Assembly: GCA_001179505.1 (NCBI GenBank)
Contig: CDMY01000347.1
Coordinates: 306,839 to 346,500, forward strand
Length of the DNA stretch: 39,662 bases
Direction: 5' to 3'
Source: Vitrella brassicaformis
Taxonomy: Eukaryota > Sar > Vitrellaceae
In this document: piece after piece, positions 1-12,800 of the stretch
How the letters are laid out: every line of letters begins with the position of its first letter
Position numbering within the stretch: the first letter of the stretch is position 1
Position numbers and translations under genes: made by a program
Notes under the pieces: model-generated
Told to the model about the DNA's origin: nothing
Databases searched by the model: none
The model's input: only the letters and a program-made list of their open reading frames with translations

Positions 1-220
1 GGTGCCCCCACTACTGCTGTATGGTATGATGCCTCCCTCTCCCGGCCCTCCCTTCCCCTCCGGTCATCTAGCTCGCCAGACAGCTTCCTCTAGCGAGTGT
101 GCACTGGTGCGCCACTCACTCACTCACTCACTCACACAGAAGGCCGCGAAAAAACCGACGCCAATCCAGCCATCACCACACAAGTACACAGGCGGGCAGG
201 GGGCATGTAATGCGTGTGAG
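1..220. other. Region downstream of the AP2-like gene
   Basis: A short stretch with a (CACT)n run near 112-135 and no convincing coding exon. It is probably the 3' untranslated and intergenic DNA beyond the minus-strand gene that ends at 221. Confidence 0.5.
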
Positions 221-2754
221 TCAGGTTTGCATGTCGTCGTCCCCCTGGTCGCCCGTCGGTGTGGTGTGTCTGGAGCCCCGCCGCTTGCGGGTATTCCTGA
301 ACTCGTTCTCGGTCATGGTGATGGCGCGGTAGGGCGACGGCGCGTACTCATCCTCATCCGCAGCTGACATATCAACACAGTACAGTATGGTGTGGTGTGC
401 CAATCATCGGTGTGTGTGTGTGTCAAGCAAGGGTGACTGCTGTGGGTGGTGACTGACCTTCCATCTTGATAGCGAACTGGTGTGTGTTGGTCTCCCTGCG
501 GCCGTGTGAGCGCGCGCTGGCCCGTGCGCTCGCCAGGCCCTCAGCCACCACTTGCGGCATCGTCCCCGGCGGCCACAAAGACGACACCTGCACCACACAC
601 GGACCATGCGAAATCCCTCCCTCCGCCCTCCCCTCCCTCGTGCCGTCTCGCTCACCAGGTGTTCGAACGACAAGGCGGGCATATCGAGTTGGCTGGTGAG
701 TTTGTTGCGCCCCTGGAGAGCGTCGCGGAGGGCCACGAGAAGCGAGATGAGTGTGGGGTCTGCGCTGAAGGAGCCGCCGTCGTAGCGCTTCTTCTTGGCC
801 TCGAGCTCGACGCGGAAGCGGTGGTACTTGCCGTCCCACTTGATGCCCACCCCGCCCTTGGGGCCGGTGGTGCCACGCTGGCGCAGACGCAGCAGCAAAG
901 ACTTGGCCACGCGGAAACGGTCGTCCTCTGGAATGGTGCAAAACGGGTCCGGCACTGAGGGAGAACGACACACAAGGGTGCAGGCAGACAGAGGGTGTGG
1001 TGTGTTGTTGCCGCTGCTGGTGGGGTGGGGTGTTTGGTGCGGTGGGGTCGAGGTATTTCTTGCGCACGCACCGTATTCTAGGCAGGTGTCTGCGTCGAAT
1101 CCCGCGCCGTTGGTCATCTGGCTCTGGTGCTTGAGAGCCTGCTCGAAGGCCTTCTTGACACCCGCCTCGGTCTGCTCCGCCACGCGCACCGTCTTCTGCA
1201 TCTTCTTGGCACCAACCATCGTCACCAACTGACACGGCACACAGAGATGATGCATCAGATGCATGTGTGTGGTGGGTGATATGGGTGTGTGTGTGTGACC
1301 GACCTTGAAGGCGAGTTCGCTCTGCTTGAACCGGATGGAGTGCCTGACGCGGCTGTTGGTGGTGGTGGTCTCGGCCTCCAGGTCCACCTCGTTCAACGCC
1401 CGCTGCGAGGGCGGCAGCTTGGCGATCAAATCAGCAGCCACCGTAGCCAGACGAGCAGACACAACCGGATCTACACACACACACACACACACATACAGAG
1501 GAATGGTTGATGCTCCCCCCTGGCTGCTCCTCGTCTGGTGTTGGGCTTACCGATAGCCATCTCATCGCCAAAAGGCAACAGCGCCCCCTCCCGCCCCTCC
1601 CCATTATCACCATACCCCCGCCCCATCAGCCACCCCAGTCCCATGCCCATGCCCATCCCCATGGCGTCATCCTGCTCCTCACAGTCCTCCCCGTTCTCAC
1701 GCTTGACGCGCGCGCGCTTGCTGGCCTTGGGGCTCCACCCGTACAGAGGAGGGGCCAGGGGCAGGGGGGGCGGCGGGATGTGGCCCATCCCCATGGCAGA
1801 CTGCTGGTGGGAGGACGCCGCGGCTGCTGCTGCCGCTGCCGCCTGGACGGCCCCGGGGTAGGCGTAGGCGTAGGCGTAGCTGAGGGCACTGAGTCCGTTG
1901 AGGTTCTTGGCGGCAAGTTCGGTGATGGGGTCTTCCTCCTTGTCAATGGTGTGCTCCTTGCCGGCCTCCTTCTGCAGCTCGGCGATGGCGCGCTTCAGCC
2001 GAGGGATCTCCAGACAGACCTGCTGCAGCACACGCACCTCGCCCTGCAGCTCCATCAGCAGCAAGTCGCGATCCGATATCTTGGAGGATGAGGCCGCCTC
2101 AGCGCTTCGCTTGCGACCATTGCCCTGTCCCTGCTGGCCCTGCTGGCCCTGCTGACCCTGCTGCTGCTGCTGGTTGGCTGAAGCAGAGGGTTGGATGTAG
2201 GGGTACGATGCGCGACTACGTGATTCTGAGTCGGCGCCACTGGCAGCAGCCGCCGCAGCAGCAGCGTTGGGCGACCCGTTGCCGCTGTCCTGCTCTAGCG
2301 ATGAGAACCCCACCCGGCCGTTCTTGTCCTCGCCCATCCCGCCACTCCCTCCCCCTCCCCCGCCACCCTGGCGCTTCTTGTCATTGCCATTCCCATTCCC
2401 CCCAGCTCCTCCCTGCCTCTGCTTGGCCGCCTTGTCGTTGGCGAGTGTATCGGTTGGCTGGGGGGGTGAGGTGGAGTGGAAGTGGAAGCGCGGGTCGATC
2501 CCGGCAGCGAGCGATGAGGGGCGGAGGTTGCCGGCCGACATGGGCGACTCGCTCCCCTCGTCGTACTCACAGTCGGCCGTGAAGGGGAGGCCCTTCTGGG
2601 TGCCGGTGAGCTTGTCCTGGTCTGTGAGGGGGTGGTTGGGTGCGGTTTTGGACGGGGAGGGCGAGGAGGGGATGTCGGACAGGTTGCGGTAGCCGGAGGG
2701 GGCCCCGGGGTAGGTGTGCGTGGTGGACGCGCCTGCAGGACTGCCCGATGCCAT
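221..2754 (-). CDS. Candidate AP2-domain DNA-binding protein (6 exons, 699 aa)
   Basis: Six exons on the minus strand: 2754-1551, 1470-1304, 1228-1072, 954-656, 587-458 and 363-221. They sum to 2100 nt, exactly 700 codons with TGA, and all junctions are GT-AG and phase-consistent. Residues 1-220 are disordered and rich in Gly, Ser, Asn and Gln. About 225-265 form a leucine-rich coiled coil (DLLLMELQGEVRVLQQ). A basic stretch KASKRARVKRE may be a nuclear signal. Exon 4 carries residues ~543-592, GVGIKWDGKYHRFRVEL followed by KKRYDGGSFSA and a helix. This matches the three-strand-plus-helix layout of AP2/ERF domains (GVxxxxxGxWxVxI, GxF). Family knowledge: ApiAP2 proteins are the main sequence-specific transcription factors of apicomplexans and relatives. 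The role as a nuclear transcription factor is inferred. The C-terminus is charged (ADEDEY, RNTRKRRGSR). I chose ATG 2754; an earlier in-frame GTG is not used. The gene model is strong, the AP2 call moderate. Confidence 0.72.
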
Positions 2755-3526
2755 TTTTCTGACACACACCACGCACCACAGCACCACAGACAGAACACAG
2801 CGAGAGGACGGCTCGCATGCGGCACTGCGGCAGGAGTGCAGTCTTGGCCGCGTGTGTGTGAGCCCTGACCTTCAGACTTGCTCTATGTGGTCTCGAACGG
2901 TGACGCTAGATGCTCCAAGACAGCCGCACGAGCTACGCCGATTGCCTAGCAGGACAGCAGGGCCACCACACAGACATGTCTCAGCTGAGATGTGCCCGCT
3001 ACTCATCGGCGAAGGCAGCGAGTGTCGCCCCCTCACCTGATTCGACGTGGAGCGGTGTTTCCACCAAGCCAGTAGCTACAGCCTTGCCAAAGGGTAAAGC
3101 AGAGTGGTCCACAGGTGCGATTTGGCCACCCTCAGAGGACCACAGACGCGATGACGTCTCGAGGAGAGGTGCCGAGGGTGGTCAGGTGGAGGGCGTCACG
3201 GCTTCAGCTTCTAAAAGCATCAGTAATCCACTCTTCAAGGTCCCTCACCCCTGGCCGTCCAGACTGCCAAATCCAGCTGAGCCGCAGCAAAGCTCGCCAA
3301 CGATGGCGTTTCACGGTAGCGGCCGAGAAAAAGGCGAGCCGATGGGTGGCGGAGATGCAGTTGAGGGCTCCACTGAAGGCTGAGTACGACCACAAGATGC
3401 AGGGCCAGAACCCACCGCCTGACCAGGTGCGCCATGCCTTCACGCCACCAAGGACAGACACAAAGGGCGCCGATCAGATCAGACAGAGGGAGGGAGGGCT
3501 GGAACGGGAGAAGCAGCACTGGAAGC
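2755..3526. promoter_or_regulatory. Divergent upstream region, AP2-like gene / DCP1
   Basis: About 770 bp between two genes that point away from each other. It lacks the microsatellites typical of other spacers here and holds two plus-strand open frames (2910-3383 and 3115-3534). A possible donor, CAG|GTGCGC at 3427, ends a stretch reading KAEYDHKMQGQNPPPDQ. These frames could be part of a 5' untranslated exon or a longer DCP1 N-terminus. I could not connect them in phase to the DCP1 exons, so I leave them uncalled. Confidence 0.4.
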
Positions 3527-6175
3527 ATGCCTGAAGAACGCTGCGGAGAGGGAGGAGAATCGTGCTGCGTTGTGTGGTTGTGGTTGCGGTTGTGTGTGGT
3601 GCACCGCAGGCGTGGGATGAGCATTCGAGGGCGACGGCGCTCTCGCAGCTCAAGAGGCTGGACAAGAACGTCAGCGGCATCGTCGCTATGGTGCGTACGC
3701 CAGACACAGAAGGAAGCAACGAGGGAGGGAGGGAGGGAGGAGGATGCCGTGGCACTCAGTCACCCACTCAAACCATCGTGTCACGCTTCTTCGTGTGCGT
3801 GTGGGTATGGGTGTTCCATTTACTCATCAGGCTTCCTATGTGTCAGTGTACCGGCTCAACACCGCAAACAACTGGGAAAGGTGCGACCGTCAGCCAGCTG
3901 AAGGGTTGGGCGGTCTGGCGCTGACACCACGTGCCTCTGTTGGCTGTTGGTTGGTCAGAGCGGAGATCGAGGGGACGATCTTCATTGTCAACTGCAAGGG
4001 GGAGCCGAGGTAATGCGTGTCACACACCGACACTCGTTGCGTGTCTGTCCATTGATCGCCCCATCTTTGACCTCTGCGTGTGTGTCCCTCCATGCCATGT
4101 ATGTACTTGTGGTCTGTCTGGTCTGTCTGGTCAGGCACAAGGTGGTGGTTCTCAACCAGAAGAGCCTCGACAACCTCAGCGAGGCCATCACTAACAGCTG
4201 GGAAATGAACACCCAACAGAACTACATCTTCTGGCGGGACGAGGCCATCCCGCAGCAGGTGGGTTCGGTTGGTACCCACCGCCAAGCAAAGCAAGACAAG
4301 ACGCCACCCCATCCCCTCACACCGCCATTCTCTCTCTCTTCCCTCCCTGCCGTGTGGGTATGTTATGTGTTATTACTGTCAGCAACGTCGCGTCTTCGGC
4401 ATTTGGTTCTTCCACGACGAGGAGCGGCGGCGCATCCACGACGTCCTCCAACGGATCATCAGCGACCGGACCAAGCCAGAGCCGGAGCCGCACCCCAAGA
4501 CGGCCGACCTGCCCGACCTCCCCTCCAACATGGAGCGTGTCAACCTCAGGGACATGTCAACCGTCCCCCCAGGACTCCCACTCACCAACGCCAGCGCCCC
4601 AGTGGTGCAGCAGCAGCAGCAGCAGGCCAACGGCGAGGCGCCCCAGCCCAGCGACCCACAGAGAGCGGGGAAGGAGATTTTGAATCTGCTCGGCATTGGG
4701 GGCGGCGGAGGGGGCGAAGAGAACAAGCAAGACGAGACCACTGGTGGGGCCCCGGCAGCGGCGGCGGCTGCAGCAGCAGCTGCTCCTGCAGCTGCTGTTC
4801 CCGCCACGCCAGCTGCGGGGACCAATCCCAGGAATCTCATCTTCGGGCTGCTCGGCATGGTGGGCGAGTCACCTATCTACCCTACACCATCTTCACTTCA
4901 GACAGACATTCACCCACACCTGTCTGTATCTGTTGCGTTCGTTGCATGTGTCTGTCTGTCAGAACACCGGAGGTCAGCAGTCGCCCTTCCAGCCGCAGAC
5001 TCCCGGCGACCCCGAGCCATCGCCCGAGCAGCCGCCTCCACACGAAGGCGGCACCCTGCCCGGCCGACCGCTGCCCTTCTCGCGAGACAAGTCCAGACGC
5101 CCCGAGGAGCTGCAGCCGTCGGATGGCGGCCCGCTGCGGGACATCATGTCGATGATGCACCCACATGGCCCTCCGCCCCCTCCGCCACCACCGGAGCGCG
5201 ACGAGAGGCATGAGGGCGGTTTGCGCGTTGGCGGGCCGGCGGATGGCATTGGACTGTGGGGTCCGCCACCGAGGGAAGGGGCAGGTGTGGGTGGGGCAGG
5301 TACGTTCGCGGCGATGCCCATGCCGATGCCATCGGCTGGCGGGGAGAGGGCGGTCGCTCCGCAGCCGCCGGCAAGGACAGGTGGGGATGGATGGCACACG
5401 TGCCAAAGGGATGGACGGGATGGGCTGTGATATCTCCTGCCCGCTACTCTTCGTGTGTTGTGCAGATTTCCCTGGTGCGTTTGTTGACCATGAAGTGCAG
5501 AAGCCCGTCGCAGCAGCAGCTGCTGCTGCCGCTGCTCCAGCTGGAAGGGTACGTCAAACACACAAGACGCTCTCTACTCTTCTCGTGCATGATAGCCATT
5601 CCCTGCCTCTTTCTTCCTTCTCGTTCTCTGTCTGTCTGCAGAGTCCGGGTGAGCCCCACCGTGTGCCTCTGTCAATGGACCAGCCGACGATGGGTCCCTC
5701 CCCGGCCACCGTGCCCATGCCGATGCCCGTCCCGATGCCCATGCCCATGCCGGTGCCGACCACGCCCTCGCCGCCACCCGGCGTCACGCTGCAAGACCAA
5801 GACCACACACAGCAGATGGCGTCCATGCCCATACCTATGCCCATGCCGCACCAACAGGAGGTCCAGCAGGCCAGGGGACCGCCTCCCGCCGCTGCAGCAG
5901 CGGCTGCTGCTGTTGGCGCGGCCGTGTCTGGTGCTGCTGGAGTCGATGCCATAACTGTGACGCGTGATGAGATGCAGGAGGCGTTCCGGCGTGTGCTGGC
6001 CTCTGAAGGGTTTCTCGACCTGCTGTGGGGGCAGCTGCACCGGATCAAGGCCGCCGAGAGGGAGGGGTACGGGCGGCCCAACGGCACGGGGACAGGGAGT
6101 GCGGCAAGTTTGGGTAGTACTGCGAGGGGCGGGGCTCCGCGGGGGACGCCCTATGAGGGCATGAGGCAGAGGTGA
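3527..6175 (+). CDS. DCP1: mRNA-decapping enzyme subunit 1 (DCP1)
   Basis: DCP1 binds and activates the DCP2 Nudix hydrolase, which removes the 5' cap during cytoplasmic mRNA decay. Secure exons are 3610-3690, 3831-3880, 3959-4009, 4135-4258, 4383-4859, 4963-5380, 5466-5548 and 5642-6175, all in phase. The first five encode an EVH1-type fold: SQLKRLDKNVSGIVAM, a strand YVSVYRLNTANNWER, GTIFIVNCKGEPR, VVLNQKSLDNLSEAI and FGIWFFHDEERRRIHDVL. These align in order with the DCP1 family, including the IWF(Y/F) motif. The middle is low complexity (poly-Ala, poly-Pro, Met-Pro dipeptides). The C-terminal segment EMQEAFRRVLASEGFLDLLW resembles the DCP1 trimerization helices. The start is uncertain. ATG 3527 (MPEERCGEGGES) needs either a ~38-nt intron to the 3609 acceptor or a ~67-nt intron ending near 3629. 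Identity is confident, the first exon is not. Confidence 0.86.
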
Positions 6176-6875
6176 CGGGATGACATCGTGACACATAGGC
6201 AGGTGCTGCGGTTGCGATGAGCCAGCCAGGAGCTGTGGTGTGGTGTGGTGTCGTGTGGGGGACGGTGGGTGATGGTGATTGACTGACTGGTCGTTTCGTT
6301 TGTTTTTGGTGCTTTTCCTGTGAGTGAAGGCATAAGCCAGCTGGATTGTGTGTGTCGGGTGTGTCCTGCAGAACCTGCTCGGCGACTGTGTCATGGCGTG
6401 ACGCGGCAATGCCCACGCTGTGATATGGGTGCCGACGAGGGTTTGGCGGACACAAAACGACGCACCCAGAGAGAGAAGGAGAGAGAGCGTTGGGTGTCGC
6501 TGGGGCTGTCTCCTTGACTCGCGGGCAGTTCCTTTGGTCTGATGAATGGGCAGCCAAGCTGGGTGAGAGAGGATGGTCGGGCGAAGGTGTAGGCTCACAG
6601 ACAGACAGACAGACAGCTGCTACGGATACCCTCACACACACACACACACACGCTCACAGCTACGTAAGTACTTGCATAAGTCTCACGTACACGCACTCAC
6701 GCCATTTGTCTGTCTGCCCGTCTGCATGTCTGTCTTTCTGCTGATGCATCCAATGCGGCGAGTGAGTGAGGCTCCTGGACCGACACGTGACGTGTGTGCC
6801 CCGTGCGTCCATGACATGAACGAACGAGTGGTTTAAGCCATGGTTAACTCAGTGAACTGACTGACCCCAGCTCAC
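6176..6875. other. Intergenic spacer between convergent genes
   Basis: Seven hundred bases between the 3' ends of DCP1 and the large minus-strand gene. It contains a (CAGA)n run near 6598-6617, a (CA)n tract near 6632-6650 and TGTCTG repeats near 6706-6735. I see no coding exon and no RNA gene. Confidence 0.5.
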
Positions 6876-9800
6876 TCAGTCATCAGCAAACCACTCGGGT
6901 GGCGACACGGCCGCCCGGCCCTCAACCTGCCGGGTGACCACCACCTGCTGCCTCTTGGCCCACGCATCAATGTCACGCCACACGTGATAACCATCTGCAC
7001 ACCGCACACACACACCATCACCATCACAAGCCCATGTGTTCACTTGTGTGTGGCCTACACTCCAGGAAAAGCTCTTCAGGAATTGTCCATCTCCACCACT
7101 CGGGCACCCCATGCTGCTGCCGCAGAGACACCACTTCATCGCTCATCACCACCCCACTCTGCTGGCCGGCCCCTCCCCCAGCAGCCATGCTCTCCCGCGG
7201 GCTGACAGCTATGGCCTTCCAGTTGTCCAATCCCAACTTGGCCCCCGTCACCTTGAACAGCTCCATGCCGGCTTGTGGGGTGGGCGGCTCGTGCTGTGAT
7301 GATGACCGAGGTGAGGCGGACGACGAGCCTGCGGCCGACGAGGCCGCGGCGCCGTTGACAATGGATCCTCTGCGGGGGTGGGTGGGCTCTGGGAAGGCGC
7401 AGATGTCTTCGAGAATGGGCTGGTCCCACTGCAGAAATGCAAACAGGCCAGGCCAGTGTGTGTCGGTGTCTCTTGGTCGCTCTGTCTGTCTGTCTGTCTG
7501 TCTCACTACTGACGGATTTCCCGTCCGTCCAGTCAAAGTCTTCTTTAAGATTCCTACAGGCAGAGAATGCGGCGCGCACGTTTCTGTGTGTGGTGTCCGT
7601 TGTCTGGTGCGTAACTGACAGTATTTCCTTGAACGTGTCTTCGGCCTGGTTGTGCGTTGTGAAGCCTGAGGCGTCCAGCACCTGACGGTAGGTCAGACCA
7701 CCGATCCACTGCCTGCGCACAACACACACACACACACACAGAGATACAGACACAGAGGCGCATTGCAGGCAGGCAGGCAGCATTAGTTCACTGCCATCGA
7801 TGGCCGACCGAGAGGGCCGCACGAGGCCTCCCACGCGCAGGTTGTGGAGAAAGGTATCCACCTGAGTGTGTGAGAAGAGGAAACACCATGTTTGTCTGAT
7901 CCGCATCGGTCCCCAGGGGGTGGGGTGCTCGATGTGTGTCTGACTCACTCTGATGAGAGTGTTATTCTCCAGCGGCCGGAGGGCATACGTCACTGCATAA
8001 TGGCACCCACATTTCAGTCAATCGTCACTCACGTCAGTGGTATCTGTCTGCTGTGGGTGTAAGTCAGTCTACCAGCTCTGGCGAGTAGGGCCCTTCGGCT
8101 GTCACCCGTCAGTCGGTCCGACATCTGGTTCACCACCGGACCAACTGCATCAACGCGCACACGGGATGGACACAGGGAAATGTCTCTTGGTGGCGCGTCC
8201 GTCTTGTTGTGTGTTGTGTGGTGGATTGGATTGTGCGCTGACCGACGCTGTGTACAGAGACCCCGAGGCCACGGAGCAGCAGTATCTCCACCTGAGTGAC
8301 GACAGCCTTACCTACAAGGCCTGCCTCTCGTGTCTGTCTGTCTGTCTGTGTCATTACTTACGGCCAGCTTAGGAAGAGTGCTATCGGCGTTGAGGAGAGC
8401 GTCTCTGGAGGGAGAGAGGGGGAGAGTCACGTGTATAGAGGTGGCCTGCCGTTGTGGGCGGTGTGGTTGTGTACCTGAAGTGGTTAGCGGGCATCCTCTG
8501 CTCATTGCCGAACTGCAATGCCGCTTCCTTAACATACCTGCACCACCAACCCATCACGTGCACACCAGGGAATAGCAGCACGTGTGCGGCGCGCAGTGCT
8601 CGATTCGTTTCGCCGTTGACCTGACGCATCTCTGGTAGGCCTCCAAGCACTCCATTATATACTGGACCTTCATCTCCTCTATCAAACCTCCCTCACTGAA
8701 CAACCAATCGACACACACACACACACACCACACAGACATTATGCTCTTGTGCGATTCCATCCATCCTTCCGGCTCACTTGACTCACATCGGTTCAAAGAG
8801 GTCCGTCAGCCGGAGCATGACGTCGTCGTCACTCTTGCGCTTCTCCTGCCTCCCCTCCAGACACCTGTGCACAATGCTCTTCAGGCGGTTCATCCGGGTC
8901 CGCTCTTTGACAGGGAAAAAGCTCAGCAGCAGCCCCGTCAGCACCCCAAACGACACACCCAGGTCCTTGTTCACCTCCACCCCCCCGTGGACCATCGTCC
9001 CCCGCCTCACCCCCTCCACCAGACTGTTGTCCTTCTCCACCTCTAGCCCCCGCCGCAGCACCGCCACCGCCCTCTCCTCAGGCGGTGTGGACACCGCCAT
9101 CGACGGCCGTCGTTTCCCAACACTTGAGGGCGGCGGCGCCATCATAATGGAGGTGCGCTTCACCTGACCGACACCCGCACCAGCAAACATGGTGGAGCCT
9201 CGCCGGCCCTTCCCAGCTGCAGCTGGCACAGACATGGTGCTCTCGGCCTTCTCGGAGGGCACCGGGCTGAGCAGCGGGCCGATGGTCGCGGCGGTTGCTC
9301 GTTGCTGTGCGCGGACGCCTTTGGGTGGGTCTGTGGCTGAGGCTTGTGAGATTTGTATCATGGGCGAGGCGACGTGGAGTGGGGCGGGGTCGGGGGGCAG
9401 AGGGGCGAAGAGGTGCTCGGCGGTGCGGACCAGCAGCCGTGTGAAGGTGCGGACCATTATCAGCGCCTGATGGCACCAGTCCTCGTGAATGTCACTGCAC
9501 ACCAGAAGAGCAGAATGTCAGTCACATGGGTGTGGTGTGGTGGGCCATGCCATGTGTGTGAGCTGTGGTTGTTGTGGGTGGATGTGATGTACCCACCCTT
9601 TGAGCGCTTTGAAGAGGAGGATGCTGTCGGGTGTCCCTGCACGTGCACAGCTCTCAAACAGGCCGAAACAGTAGCTGATCTGAGCATCCCGATGCCTGCA
9701 TCAAACACATACACAGAGAGAGAGAGAGAGAGATACAGAGACACCCCCCCTCACTCTCCTCTCTCACTTACTCATGTTTAGAAGCGGCGAAGGCCAGGAG

Positions 9801-12800
9801 TATCTGCCCTAGCTCGTTGCTCCCGCCACCGATCTCCCTCCCCAGCACACCACTGCCACCAGTGAGGTCTTCCCGGGCTGCAGAGGGCAGCGCCTTTGGT
9901 CCCTCAGCATCACCACCAGCAGCAGCAGTGGTAGCCTCGGCTGGCTGATCGCCTTGATCGGCTGCTGGTGCTGGTACTGGTGTCGTAGAGAAGAAGTGCG
10001 GGTGTGTCTGGGGGAACTGCCACACAGAAAGAGGGAGAGGAGACAGGCATAGTGGCCACCTGGTATGTCTGTATGGATGTGTGGAAGCAAACAAACGGCG
10101 AGGGAGGCACCTTGTGAGCGAACATCCAGAACTCGCCGAGCACGGGAAGCAGCTCCTGTGGGGTGAGCACCTGAGGCGCCTGATCAACCAACACAGACGC
10201 ATGAGGACCTTCCCCTCTTCAGTCCCTCCCGCCTCCCAGTATCCATGCACTCACTTGTATGAGCTGGCTCCCGAATAAGCGCAGGAATGAGGGGATCTGA
10301 GGGGAGGACCCCCAGGCCACTAACTTCCTGCTGTCACTCGGCAGAGTGAGTGTGGCATGGTCCTGAAGACACAGACAGACAGACAGACAGAGACAGAGGG
10401 ACAGACAGAGGGACAGCAGGCAGCGTTTCATTTGCATGATGGTTGGTTGTGTGTGAAGTATTCTTGGGGGGCTGCTTGCTCACGGGAGTGCCTTCGAAAG
10501 TCTTGCTGAGCTGCACAATGAGCTCATCGCGGTTCCACTCAGGCGTGAGATCGAGGCTCGCCCTGCACCAGACACATTGCCAACAGCACAACACTCCCAC
10601 CTACCACGTGTCTCCCTCCCTCCCTCACCCTACCTGAGCTGCTTCCTGAGGCTGCGCGCTGTAGCCTGCTGGTGCTCAGCCTGCCACGCCAAGTCACCCA
10701 CGGCCTGTGTCACGCCCTCCACCAGTGCCTCAGCGTCCATCGGCGACACCTTCTGCGGCACCGTTCGGCCACCGCTGCCCCCCTCCTCACCAGCGTCGTA
10801 CATGTCGGTCAGCGGGAGGTACCTCGACTCGTCGAAGTGGGGGAGGGCGGAGGCGATCTGGAGGGCGGCCATGGAGACCAACGTGCCCTCGTTGTCGGTG
10901 AAGGTTGACGCTGGTGGATAAACAGAGGGAGACATGGTTGATGTGCATGCCTAAGTGAGACATTCTGAGTGAGTGGGTGGGTTGCTGACCGTTCATGGTG
11001 CCTTTGGACATAAACTTTGAGGTCATCTTGGCGAAGTGGCCGGTGGGCTGCCGCCGGGTCGACGTGATGGACGTGGGCCCCCTGCGACAATACACACATG
11101 CAAATTTGCATATGCATCACTCATGAACAAAGGCAAAGGAAGATAAGACGCTGCAGTGCCCTACTGATGTTTCGGTTCAGCAGTGTCCTTAAACTTGATG
11201 CGCGGCGACGGGCTTGCGGTAGCCTGACGCTAAAGGGGGACACAGAGAGGAGTTGTCCATAGCGTTGAGACATCACATCGACGTGTGTGTGTGTGCGTGT
11301 ATGTCGCTGACATCGGTTAGGTTGGCTTGTGAGGCCGCGAGCGCTGTCTGGAGGCCGAAACACTCTTTCTGCAGGCCCTCCAGCTGCTTCTTCATCCGCC
11401 ACTTCTCCTGCTCAGCTTTGCGCCCACACAGCATACAGACGGACATACACAATCCTCAGTAGACGATCTTTCTCTCCCGCTCCCACACACACACACGTGT
11501 ACCCTCTCTCAGACTCGCCTCAGTGGCCAAGTACTGATAGTTGAGTGCTCTAAAGTCCTCCTCGTTCATCTCAATCACAGCCTTGTACCGCCCTATGTCG
11601 GCAACCAGACGCTGCTTCTCGTCCGTGAGGCTTCGGAGGATGGACTGCGTCGACAGAGCGGTTGAGTCGTGGATGGAGGCGGACATTCTCCTCTCGAGAG
11701 TGTCGCTTCTCTGTCGCTCGTCATGCAGCTGCTTCTGGGCCGTCTCGACTCGCTGGGTGAGCTCTTCTGTGGTGCTGAGAGTGACAGGAATACATTTTGC
11801 TGTGTGTGGGCGAGTGGTGCATCAGTTTGTGCGTCAGTCATTACATGCCTTTTCAGCCGCTGCAGCTCCTGTCTCAGCCCGTTGACCTCCACGAAATAGG
11901 GAATCAGCCGCGTCACGTCACTCCCAGGCTACCACATGCCACACCACACACACGGACACGCAGATCGAATCGACCAACAGACATTCTCCACCCATTAATC
12001 GCAGGTATTTTACCTCAAATCCGTCAAAGACAGCCCCGAGCAGGTCCCGCAGCACGCCCCGCCAGACCCCCTGCAGCGGGTGGCTCTCCCTCCCCTCACT
12101 CTGCAGCAAGTGGCGGATGACGTAGCAGGACCGCAGCACCCGGCTCATGTCTGGGGGCAGGTACGTGGAGGGTGGGTGGGGTGTCTCCTTGTCGTCTGCA
12201 AGTGCGGGAGGGGTGGGGGAGGGGGCGGGGGAGATGAATGGCGACACCTGAATGAATGAGAGGCCAGCCAGAGATACAAGCAAGATGTGTCTGTCGATCA
12301 TATGAGGCGACACAGCTGTTGCCTGCAAGTGACTTACGGCTGACGACTCCGCGCTTGGCTGCGGTCCCATTGCAGCCGATGAGGACACCGGACCGAGACC
12401 ACCGGCTGCCGTTGTTGTCGCGGCAGACGGCACACCACGGTCATACCCGCCTGACACACGAGAGACAGCAGAAAACGACGCGTGGACTTGACTTCTCCAT
12501 CATCGGCCATCCTCTCTCCCACCTGCTTCCGCCTCGTGAGTCTGCTCCATGCCCAGAATCTTCCGGAGGGTGTCGAGAGACATATCGAACTCTGCCGTAG
12601 GGAAGGGATACCCCTCATCGGCGGCCCCCGGCGGCGCTGTGGCCGGTTTGGCTTCAGAGTCCGGCCGAATCATGGCGTCCTCGGCCTGGTGAACCAGCAC
12701 CTCCACCCAGCCAGAACGAAACGCTCTTTGTGGCCTTTGCGGGGCTGCTCGAGCAGGAAGTGGTGGGGGAGGGGCAGGGGGGCGGGTGACGCTTCGTTGA

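Noticed and set aside
423-1235. 270-codon open frame on the minus strand
   Set aside because: It overlaps the AP2-like exons in another frame and reads through real introns. Only its piece at 458-587 matches the true frame of exon 5.
3115-3534. Open frame upstream of DCP1 (139 codons)
   Set aside because: The KAEYDHKMQGQNPPPDQ stretch looks coding, but no donor/acceptor pair joins it in phase to the DCP1 EVH1 exons. It may be a 5' untranslated exon.
6598-6735. CAGA and TGTC repeats that look like a regular array
   Set aside because: Uninterrupted simple repeats with no unique spacers. This is a eukaryotic microsatellite, not a CRISPR array.
7712-7792. Cys-Val-rich peptide inside the large gene
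   Set aside because: It is encoded by a TGTG repeat next to a GCAG acceptor and most likely is an in-frame intron, though I could not fix its exact donor.
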